A DNA stretch of 64,000 nt from Ciona intestinalis. Its lineage: Eukaryota > Chordata > Ascidiacea > Phlebobranchia > Cionidae. Below the pieces are notes generated by a model, which worked only from the letters and a program-made list of their open reading frames with translations, did not search any database and was not told where the DNA came from. The first letter of the stretch is position 1. Each line of letters opens with the position of its first letter. The DNA lies in the NCBI RefSeq assembly GCF_000224145.3, contig NW_004190376.2:129564-193563 (forward strand). The letters run 5' to 3'. A program made the translations under genes and the position numbers. This document shows, in pieces, positions 54,701 to 64,000 of this stretch.

Positions 54701-57700
54701 ATCCTAACATCAAAGACTATTTTTATTAAAACAATAGAGATGGGAAACTAATGGGAAACGACAGTTGTTAAAATACACCATGGTTAAAATGTGTTGGACA
54801 GTATCAGATAATAATACATAGGTAACAGTTTATAGAAACCACATAACATCAATAAACTCACAAACAAATCGTCCATGGATATATTATAATTTAACAATAA
54901 ACATTAAATGGGTGTATGGGGCGATGAGGGTATTGTTAGAAATATTAAAATTTATCAAAATGTTTAATTTTGTGTGATTTGCGCAGTGGTTAGTACTTGT
55001 ATCCCAGGGCAACACAGGTTTGAATATATTCCTTATAGCAATAGCATGGTACAGCTGTGTGCGTTCATGTAGCTGTATTATCAACATAGTTAGATATGCT
55101 TCCCGGTAATGACGGCTACCGGGTGCAACATATGTTACTGGGAAACAAATCAAACTATGGGTTGTGGTTGTCATATCACAAGTTACCTACGCTGGTAAAA
55201 TGGTTTATAAAACTTTATATAGTACTGTGGGGTAAAATGGTAGATAATAGTACTGGGGGGTAAGATGGACCAAATAGTACTGTGGGGCAAGATGGGTACT
55301 GTTATCTCTTATGACATAATAATATCCCATATTTCTTAAACGTGTTTTCAATAATTAACAACACTCTTTTAGAGTCGTGGACTCGTGATAATAGGGGTAT
55401 ATAATTCTGTAAATATTAGTTTGGTACCTTCCAAAGGGCAAAAGGCGAATAAAACAAAACCCATCTTTTTCCAACTTACCATCTAGTAAACTTAACGTTT
55501 AGCATAGCTAGAAAAACTAGGCTTTGAAATTAAATATTTTTAATATTTGTTTTATACAAACTACTTAAAGTTTACGATAAGTAACAATGACACAGGTAGA
55601 AGTATGATAAAGGAAATTCCCGTTTACGTCTAAGTCCACAGAATATTTTTGATCACAATGTCGGTTTAATCGTCACAATAGTAGGGAGAAATTACGTTTA
55701 TAATCACCACGCCTGTTTGGGCGTCATGCATATGGAATGCGAATCGCAATCTAATAAAACTAATGGGTTAAGATTGAAAATCTTCCAAAATACGTCATAT
55801 AGTAGGGTGGGGGAATATGGGACACCTATTTATTCCAATTTCTCTTCCCATTTGGTAGCAAACAACGAACATTCAAAGATTTATAAAACCGTATCTTCGC
55901 GACTCCCATAGACCGTTGTTAATTGTTTAAACACGATCAGGATATTTGGGTATTATGCGCCGAAGGTGTCCCGTCTTCCCCCACCCAACTATATGCTTAT
56001 TGCCCAAAGCTTACGAAATTATAAGTTAATTCAAATAAGAAGCTATTAAACTTATTGCAAACTGAGTTTAAAAAGTGTCATAACTACCAAAGCCGTTCTA
56101 ATACCAAACATAAATCTTATTTATATTTTCAAATGCGATAACGTTTTCATATATTTCGAACAACAAGTTTGGTAATTACAATCAGTAATCAACGACTTGC
56201 ATCTTATTTATGGATGGTTCTACTTGTGGCACTCTCGGTATGCCAACCAGCTCAACCTGCTAATCTATATCCAACAGTCACGTACACACGTCTTGCGTTT
56301 CTTAGCCACAAAAATATGCTGTTCTGCCGTTAATGCCGATCTCATAAGGATCTGGTGCTACGAAACAAAACAAAACTAAGTCCAAACAACTGAGTATAGT
56401 TCTCTGTTTAAGAATCTGGTGCTTCGAAGCAAAAATCGGTTAACCGGCAAAAATCAAGTCCAACCAATTGTATTATAAAAGTTATCTATTTCCCCTAAAC
56501 GGCAACGTCAGTTTCCTCTTTAAATAAAAGCAAAATCTGATTATTGGAATTTGTTTATGTTCGTTTTTTGAATTAATTTTATCTTGGATATCGTATACGA
56601 ATAAATAAATCAAATAGATGTTTAAAAAAAATAAATAAATAAAATAAAAAAATAAAATATGTCAGTTCTTCCAAAAACTTTATTTCTCGTACTGATAAAA
56701 CAACATATTATTCACGTAACCTTTCAATTCTCGATATAATATAATGCTCCATATCACTTTAATAATACATATTGAATTTAACATGACGAATGCGCCCAAA
56801 ATAGGTTGCAACTTTTCGCTACGAAACACATTCGGGAGATTTATGGCTGGCAGCAATGATTTGCATAAAGTCATATATCTCGGATCGTATCGATGAAATT
56901 CTTGAGCGTTCTTGAGGTTATTCACCCCGTCTGTGACGTAACAAGCGTCCCGTTGTTCGGGAGATAACTACGCGATTCCGAGAACGGATGTTTCGTATGT
57001 TGCTTGGTTCGATCGGTGGAATGAATGAAATTTATTTCGTCTTTTCGGCCACGTTGACAAAGAACGAGTTTACAAAAGCGAAAACACGGGTAGTAACGGT
57101 AAAACAACAAGTTGTTAAAACACGCTTATTGATAAAACAGAAAAAAATAACGTTTTAAATAAAAGGCGTGGCCGTTTACTGCATGCATGGATCCCAACAT
57201 TTTTTTCCAGCGGTAAAAAAACAATAAAAGTTCGGCGCAAACAGATTAAGCAGCACAAGGTATGAAACAGAACACCCGTAACGACTGTCATAACACGGGT
57301 GTTGCATACGTGGTAACTCGTAAGCAGGGACGAGGTGTGTGAAAGTCGCTTACGGGAGAATAAATGAGTTACATACGTCAGTAAATAAAAGGTAAAATGC
57401 GAAAGCTCGTCTTCACAATTGTAATTGAATCACGAAATAAAGTTATTTTATTAAAACAACATAAACAGGTAACTATATCCGTAATACCAATATTAGGAAG
57501 ATTTGTCCTTAGTACACGTAAGAACAAACTAATGCTAAAGAAACGAAGGGGTTTAAAATATCGGCTTAACTGATTTGGGCGTCATGGTTGAAATACACGC
57601 AATAACTTATGTGTTGAAATCGTGCCCACATACTCACTTTGATATTATTTAAACCACGTAGCAATGGTAGCATACCGGAACTCTTATCCCTATGAGAGTA

Positions 57701-60700
57701 TGAACTAAGTTCAGGCTAATATAAATGTACGTGACGCGGCTAAGTACTTGAAATATCGCAGCTACACTTTTAGCGACTCGTCTAGACCGCACACGCCTCT
57801 GCCACGCCCACATGCGACAGCCAATGAAAATGCACGAAACCTGTAATTCTACGTTTCAACTTCTTGAAAATTGTTGTCTGTGGAAAAGTTTGCGGCACCT
57901 TCAAAAAAGATGCGAATCCAAAAACTATGATTAAGTTGATTCCTCGCAGCGTACGGTATGTAATCATAGGACTCTAAAAGGGGGCGTATCAAGTATGGTA
58001 TATAGTCGCTCTAATGTAGACAGAGAACGTAATATTTGTTATGACGAAGCACAAATTTAATTCCATTGTTTCCTTAAATACGATAACGAAGAATGTTTTT
58101 ATTAAAACAACGAAAATACGAGAATTAACAACAAAACAAAAGTCGTTACAAATCGGTCTAAATATATATAATTATTATATACACATAAATGCATTGACAT
58201 TTATCACCAGATACAACAACGTAGATCACATTTATTGAAACAATAAAAAGGAAGAAATAAATAAACGATAAAACAAAAGTTGTAAAACCGGTTTAGATAA
58301 ATTTATATGCAAATGCATTAGTTTAAAAACGTAGCTGTTTACCGAATAAACAAAGTATATTTATTTCGTGCCACTCCCATTTAAATATGCAGTTTATTTT
58401 AAAACACGTGGTTTCTTCCGTTTGCCAACAGTACCAGCTATTTTACGATTTATAGAATCACGGGCCGCCGTATTATTCCATTGTCTGCCCGTAACAATGC
58501 TCCTCTGTGACGTCATAAGCGTTATAGTAAATTCGAATCCATTTTCCGGCGCGTGCGTCTTTATTTAGACGACCTTGTGCTAATCTTATATGACGTCATA
58601 GTGCGGTCGGTTTGCGTCACAAATCAATTATTGATCGGTGCGAGCTCTTATAAACGTATAATAAGATTCCGGTAAATGTCCCGAGACTTTTGTACTAATC
58701 CCATTCTGAATCACCAAATCGACTCTACCTTAAGCGCCTTGTCATTGTGTGTTGTTACGTCATAGTTACGTCACTCTTGCATCATCCTTGATACGATTCG
58801 TTTACTCAGGTCGCGTTCTCAGTGGTGTAATAGTGACGCAATAAAGACTGTTTAAATTTGCTTCTTTTGCTTATTGGTTCATATTATATATATGGGGGGT
58901 GTGTTGTGGGCGTGTCTGAATCTTTTCCTAAAATTTTGACTTACAACGTTCTGCATTTTCATTGGTCGACACACCTCCTTGTTAGACCAGTCGACGCCCA
59001 CAAAACACCTCAAGTTTCGGCCAATCATGATAGCCGAAAATCCCATTAAATTTTCCATTACTGCATGGTATCTAAGTAGGGGTGTGAGGGGGGCGTGTCG
59101 TTGGATGTTATTGATGAAACCAATTACTCAGAACATTGGTATTCCATTTAATCAAATGGTTAATAACGGAAGTTAATGTTGTGGTTTAATCATACAACAT
59201 GACATGGAATATTCTTTGTTATTTTTAATAAAGGGGACATTGATTAATATGTAGAAACATCTAGGCAATTATTATAAAAAAGTGATAAAAAGTTTGAAGC
59301 TGGTAGGTGGGTTGTGTAGAATTTAATAATATGTACAACATATGGTATGTACATAATATTAGGGCTGTGGAAAAGTTAACCGGTTAACCGAACCCAACGG
59401 AAAGTTCAAGTCGTCAACCGAACTATGACGTCATAGGGCATAAACGTATATCAAAATCTGTCTTATTTACACGAAAAGCATGTGTTCGCGTTCGTTAATT
59501 GTTTTTTTGCAATAAGACAGAGTGCGCAGGGACGCTGTTGCTTTGATCATGTGCTACAACGGCGATTACGTCGTCAATCTTGATTGTAATACCATGGGGT
59601 AACTAGTTTTGCAATGTTATATTGGTGTATAATGTTATTTTCCATTCCAGGTTATTGTTCGGCTTCATGGCGACCACAGCCTTCCTATCAATGTGGATCA
59701 GCAATGTTGCAACAACGGCTATGATGATCCCGATCGCACAAGCTGTACTACAGGAACTTATAGCTGAACAGGTGGGGTGAACATGACAACTTAATGTATA
59801 TATTGGTTACAATGGTGGTAATGCAGGAGATTAGGAGCCGAGGGACTTAATATATATAGTAGGGTGGGAAAAGATGGGACACCTTTAGCACATAATATTC
59901 AAATATTCTGATCGTGTTTTAAACAATTAACAATGGTCTACGGGAGTCGTGGGATTTTATATTTCTTTGATTGTTCTTTTTTTACTACAAAATGGGACGA
60001 GAAAATAAAATAAAAAGTGTCCCATCTTCCCCTTTCCTACTATATACAGTGCAGAGCGTACCAGGGTATATATGCTCGGTTGGGGAATATTAAGTCCAAT
60101 CAACTATAAAGCGTAATAATATATAGTGGGGTGGGGGTGGGGAAGACGGGAGACCTTTGGCACATAATATCCAAATGTTCTGATCCTTTTTTAAACAATT
60201 AGTTAAAAAGACTTGTCTTAGTAAAATATATGGATAGTTTTAATACATGGATAGTCCCCAGAATTGCCTCATGAAAGTTATAAAAATATTTTATTTTTAC
60301 AGTTTTTAGATACACATATCAGATATTACCCATTAAAACATTCAGAATATCTTTATTTCTCTATCACAGAATGAGGGCAAGGAGCTAGAAAGCCTCAGTG
60401 ATTCTGGTCACAGCACCCTTGAGGATCCAGATAATGACCCAAAGTCTATCGTACATCACCCACATATAGTTCACCCATCAGCTGGGGTCGTGTGCCCAGC
60501 TCAACCCAACCCATTAGGTTTGGAAATACTTTGGTTTAACTTTTTTAAGGAATCATTTAAAAAAAATCATTTCTTTTTTTGAAATTTTTTTGAAAACTTT
60601 TTGAAATTAAAAAAAAAATATATAAAATTTTTTTGGATATAAAGTTTCCATATATTTAATTTTTAAAGTTTTTGATACTTTTTAAGGCATTTATGGTAAA

Positions 60701-63489
60701 ATACATCATTTAGGACCAACTTTCCATAAAGTTTAACCCGTCATATGCTTCCCATCCAATCACTAACTTAATTTCCTTCTTCTTAGGAAGTAATTATTCA
60801 TTTGCATTGTTTTAATTATAAATTAACTGTTCTAGAAATTTTGTCAACACAACCATTTATAAATTAGGGTGACTAATGCCATTACGCGTTTATATTAAAC
60901 AGAAAATCTCCTGTCAGCAGGTTTTAATCAATTATGAAATTTTTTTATGAAACTTTGTATGGGACATACTTTGGTATTGTCATGAGCTGCATGCATCCAG
61001 GATATCAAATGCTCTTAATCATTTCATGAAAGACTTTCGCTTTTCATATGCAATACCCTGGTTACATCAAATAGCACACAATATATTACATTTAACAAGT
61101 TTTTCAATAATTTTTTACAGGAAGGTTGTTTAAAATATTTGATGTATTTTGATTGAGGTATTAAAGCCTGGGTACAAATCTTGGTTTTAAAACTATTGTT
61201 AACTGACTGCTCAACCACTAAGTGTTAAATGATATCCCTCGCCATAATAGTATTTGTAAATCAATATCGAAATAGAAAGGTTTCGCTTGTTTTATCTATT
61301 TCTGCTTGAATGATGAATTCTTGGTAATATTTGAAACTAATATTTGGGGAAAATACTGTCTCGAAAGGCATGCGCAATCTTGGTTTAATAAAAATAAAAT
61401 TTTCCTTTTAAAAAAAGAGCAATTGAAGGTATTAGATTATGCCTACTAGCAACAGCTGCAGAATTTTGGGGAAATTCTTGGGTAAAATAGAGGGTGTGTG
61501 ACAGTTACTTAAAATAAAGCTTGGTTTACAAATCCAAGGTAAATGAATTTGGTGGAAAGCTGGCCACAAGTATGTGACATTCAGTGTCACACAGGGTTGA
61601 GGGTTGTGCTATGTATACAGCTATACAGGAATGGTTTGTTTTGACAGATGTCCCCGTAGCACGTGTGTGGCATGTTAAGTTTTATATTACGTTGTGCGTT
61701 CCATGTGTGGGGGTCGCGTGGCCACCGCGTGCTACCTATTATACCTTGGATGTTTCATAATAAACCATATTGTGATGTAGTAATGCTACATGATGTCACA
61801 CTGGGTATTGTGACTTAAAACAATGCATTGTGATATCAATTACCATGTAACGGGTATATGACCTTTGTATATCTTATTTTATAACAATGAAGTATAGATA
61901 TCACATTTCATAATTGTATAATCGGGTGTTAGTACTTTGTCTTATGACTGCTTTACAATAAATGGAAAATTACTTGGAATTCAAATAATATACACTCTTC
62001 ACTTTATAATATTACTTTTAATAAAGAGTGTATTTATTTGATAGTTGTCAAACATAGGGAACTTCATTGATTAATGTGGTGAATGCAATATACTTTGGCT
62101 CTGCTTGTTTATATAGACACCCAACAGCAAAAGTTACATTACGAAATAAAATTGGGAGTGCTAAAATATAATCCACTAAACTTTAAGTAACATTTCACTC
62201 CAGTTACCCCTAATGTCAGACCTATACTCACATAATTACAATCAGTGGCATAGCCAGGTAGTGAATTCAGGAGCGCACGCCTCTATATATATATATATAT
62301 ATATAGCTTATTGGTTTTTCCTTTTTTTCTGACTATCCCACTAATCACAATGCCTAATTATGACATCACAGTGTCGGAGATGGGTAACATTGGAGCAGCT
62401 AAGGAATATGGGGCAAGATTGGCACAAGACAACATGGATGCTCAATGGAAAGCTAATCGTAATAATTACCAACATTCGTATGCGAGTGTTTCCACTGAGG
62501 ATGAAGTTCATATAAAGCTGGGGAATGGGTAAGTTTGTATACTTGCTATCTTTAGTTGCTTTTTTATATAGTAGGCTAGCTATTTCGGGTTGCTTTCCAT
62601 TCTGTTTTAAAGTCTTATTTTAGCTATTTTCTCCGTTTTTTTAAGTTGTTAGAGTAGCTATCTTTAGTTGCTTTTTTTCTGTTTTTGGAGGTGGATTTGG
62701 TCCTTATTATTCTATGTGTGTAAGGCATGGCAGGCTGAGATTTAGGACTGATACCCCAACACGCACACCAAGGCAAAAACAATTTTGCAAGTCTATAAAA
62801 TGCTGAAAAACTTTCCCACACTAGGTTAGGCGCCTGTGGTGTTTGGGTAATAAGCCAACCATGGCCAACAACGCTGTAATTCGTAAAACTTGTTGACCAG
62901 TGCTTATATGTAAATTTGTATGATAGGCTAAAGGGCCTTATCCAAATAAATTAAATAAGGCTGTATTGATTAAACTAAACATATGGGTATGTTACATGGG
63001 TATTGAGTTTTGCTCTCTGTTTCCATCTGCTGGTTGTTTCTTTCACATTTACACCTTCCATAATTAATGCTCCTCGTACTTTTCACAGATCTTCCCAAAA
63101 ACCTGATAGTTTGGTAAGTCAAGAATTCATAAACATCTTATAATTTTAATATGCTGGTCATGGAGAAAAGGAAATAAATGTTTTGTAATCATTTTTTTGT
63201 AAATGGTAATTTTGCAAGAACTGAAATTTTTTTGTTTAACTTATAAAATTGTCTAAATTTTGATAATCTCATAGTTTTTTGCTTAAACGTGTTTAAAAAA
63301 ATGGGTGTTGGGGTAATGGGCCAAATCTGGCCTAAAACCCATTGTTATAATTTACCTAATCTTGTATCAATACCACCCTAGTTAACCCCCCTCCCCCCAC
63401 AGTCGCTTCATTCCAAGCGAGACAGCGAGGATTCAAACGGACCCGATGCATCAACAGCTCAACTTATAACAAGAGATTCACCGGATAGG
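51796..63489 (+). CDS. SLC13-like: SLC13-type sodium/carboxylate (or sulfate) cotransporter, 5' eight exons
   Basis: Exons: 51796-51903, 52738-52866, 53518-53654, 59651-59771, 60370-60517, 62372-62528, 63089-63113, 63403-63489, with all phases consistent; it continues past the window. It begins [20 protein letters not shown] (first membrane helix), then [52 protein letters not shown] and [31 protein letters not shown]. This is the SLC13/DASS signature, including the S-N-V-A-T sodium- and substrate-site motif (S-N-T in relatives). These carriers bring di- or tricarboxylates or sulfate into cells with sodium. Exons 5-8 encode an acidic, Ser-rich hydrophilic loop of about 140 residues or more ([20 protein letters not shown] ... 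[20 protein letters not shown]), longer than the corresponding loop in vertebrate members. Substrate cannot be told. Confidence 0.9.
52907..53033. repeat. CTCATCTGG palindrome element
   Basis: Left arm CTCATCTGGTGTGAAAGAAT and right arm TTTTTCATACCAGATGAG are inverted, with AACGTTTGGTCTG / AAAACGTCGGAATTACAC inside. Relatives lie at about 593-758, 13755-13835, 23280-23345, 31636-31700, 39115-39185 and 53690-53790, several next to CTGCTACCAGGCATAATGT. It is a second, unnamed MITE-like family. Confidence 0.65.
56680..56967 (-). CDS. Possible terminal exon of an unknown membrane protein, antisense in an intron
   Basis: On the minus strand an acceptor-like GCGTAG opens a frame [20 protein letters not shown], which continues [20 protein letters not shown], then [13 protein letters not shown], one clear hydrophobic stretch ([20 protein letters not shown]) and ends FYQYEK-stop. 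The codon mix and the mixed polar/hydrophobic sequence look protein-like, and an AATAAA overlaps the stop codon. I do not recognise the family, and no upstream exon was found. It may be a real nested gene end, a retained exon fragment or chance. Confidence 0.3.
   Translation of the reverse strand, partial: LSPEQRDACYVTDGVNNLKNAQEFHRYDPRYMTLCKSLLPAINLPNVFRSEKLQPILGAFVMLNSICIIKVIWSIILYRELKGYVNNMLFYQYEK
58500..59440. promoter_or_regulatory. CRE/CCAAT-rich intronic region
   Basis: Full CRE palindromes TGACGTCA at 58508-58515, 58591-58598 and 59426-59433; half-type TTACGTCA at 58755-58762 and 58766-58773; CCAAT/ATTGG boxes at about 58962 and 59021; and GTGGGCGTGTC / GGGGCGTGTC (KLF/Sp-like) at about 58906 and 59090. 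The clustering is unusual for this AT-rich window. Candidate enhancer or alternative promoter. Confidence 0.4.
59375..59388. promoter_or_regulatory. GTTAACCGGTTAAC palindrome
   Basis: A perfect 14-bp palindrome containing AACCGGTT, the Grainyhead-type site. hAT transposon ends often carry the same kind of motif, so it may instead be transposon debris (a partial GGTTAACCGG is also at about 56439). Confidence 0.35.
59857..60205 (+). mobile_element. M1 MITE pair in SLC13 intron 4
   Basis: A full copy at 59857-60043 and a truncated left end at about 60123-60205. Confidence 0.8.
60518..62371 (+). other. SLC13 intron 5
   Basis: About 1.85 kb of AT-rich DNA with an A/T homopolymer-rich start (60540-60680), a partial CAGTGGCATAGCCAGG element at about 62247 and an (AT)n microsatellite at about 62285-62306. 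No exon is seen. Confidence 0.6.
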
Positions 63490-63516
63490 GTTCGTTAACT
63501 TCATATGTTCTGTGTT

Positions 63517-64000
63517 TGGGGTAATGGGGCAACTGACTCTGATCTAAATCCCAGGTCCCATGGCATGCCTCACTGTAGGACCTCAACCATATAGAATAGA
63601 ATGTGCATATACAATGTTTGGGGTAATGGGCTAACTTTGATCTAAATCCCAGGTCCCATGGCATACCACACTGTAGGACCTCAACCATAAAGAATAGAAT
63701 GTGCATATACAATGTTGGGGTAATTGGCTAACTTTGGTCTAAACCCCAGGTCCCATGGGATACCACACTGTAGGACCTCACCCATATAGAATAGAATGTG
63801 CATATACAATGTTGGGGTAATTGGCTAACTTTGGTCTAAACCCCAGGTCCCATGGGGTACCACACTGTAGGACCTCACCCATATAGAATAGAATGTGCAT
63901 ATACAATGTTGGGGTAATGGGCTAACTTTGGTCTAAACCCCAGGTACCATGGCATACCACACTGTAGGACCTCACCCATATAGAATAGAATGTGCATATA
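63517..64000 (+). repeat. 97-bp minisatellite, five units, open at the window edge
   Basis: Units begin at about 63517, 63619, 63716, 63813 and 63910 with TTGGGGTAATGG, continue GTCTAAACCCCAGGTCCCAT and GTAGGACCTCACCCATATAG, and end AATGTGCATATACAATG. Spacing is 102, 97, 97 and 97 bp. The array starts about 30 bp after an SLC13 coding exon. Lone relatives lie at about 23700-23790, 24475-24555 and 62690-62760. Confidence 0.9.

Larger units (their letters stand above)
53655..59650 (+). other. 6-kb intron 3 of the SLC13 gene
   Basis: It contains M1 MITEs at 55214-55492 (with three tandem left ends) and 55799-55992, SINE-tail blocks (57240-57375), members of the AAAACAACAGTTGTTAAAA family (54700-54800, 57020-57190, 58065-58350), a promoter-like stretch at 54360-54640 (CCAAT at about 54404, GTCACCC, GTATAAAAGAG at about 54560), a possible antisense exon at 56680-56967 and CRE/CCAAT-rich DNA at 58500-59440. 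Confidence 0.6.

Noticed and set aside
63517-64000. CRISPR-like array
   Set aside because: Units of 97 bp are near-identical through their whole length with no unique spacers, and the DNA is eukaryotic.

Overview
The window looks like nuclear DNA of a tunicate, most likely Ciona. It is AT-rich, its genes carry many short introns, and it holds a tRNA-derived SINE ending in TTCA/CATT runs plus very many copies of one small inverted-repeat transposon (MITE). Gene models below were built by hand from reading frame, splice sites and exon phase; no database search was possible. Four assembly gaps (N runs) lie at 6334-6481, 22980-23029, 34720-34769 and 36120-36619, and three of them damage or duplicate genes.

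Layout. 1-4247: no gene; LTR-retrotransposon fossils (two 500-bp solo LTRs and one older fragment) and other repeats. 4248-25156 (+): one 32-exon gene for a PARP14-like mono-ADP-ribosyltransferase of at least about 1,870 residues: a tandem array of KH-like modules, one degenerate macro domain, a WWE domain and an ART catalytic domain whose first exon is cut by a gap. 25157-36119: a Mu-class glutathione S-transferase (GST) cluster with three intronless genes (27797 +, 30121 +, 32957-33625 -). The first is frameshifted, and a start-codon stub of a possible fourth copy sits in a 1.1-kb duplication. A broken P2X7-C-terminal-like gene lies at 31338-32026. 36773-46677: two UNC93A-like membrane proteins arranged head to head (36773-39540 -, cut by a gap; 41225-46677 +, complete, 11 exons). 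47254-49365 (-): a four-exon Sulfotransfer_4-type P-loop protein with a C-terminal membrane anchor. 51796-64000 (+): the first eight coding exons of an SLC13-type sodium/carboxylate (or sulfate) cotransporter that runs off the window. Its 6-kb third intron contains CRE/CCAAT-rich DNA and a possible antisense exon.

The genes do not form a pathway or operon. GST (glutathione conjugation), sulfotransferase-like and SLC13 genes loosely suggest detoxification and metabolite transport, and the PARP14-like gene suggests stress or innate-immune signalling, but their proximity may be chance.

Most notable points: a 2-2-phase exon-pair module that built the PARP14-like array; two GC-AG introns; a synonymous-only near-identity tract between inverted GST genes; about 30 MITE copies, one seemingly supplying a 3' end; two hAT-like insertions with clean 8-bp target duplications inside other repeats; a perfect 63-bp intronic palindrome; and a 97-bp minisatellite beginning at a coding exon.
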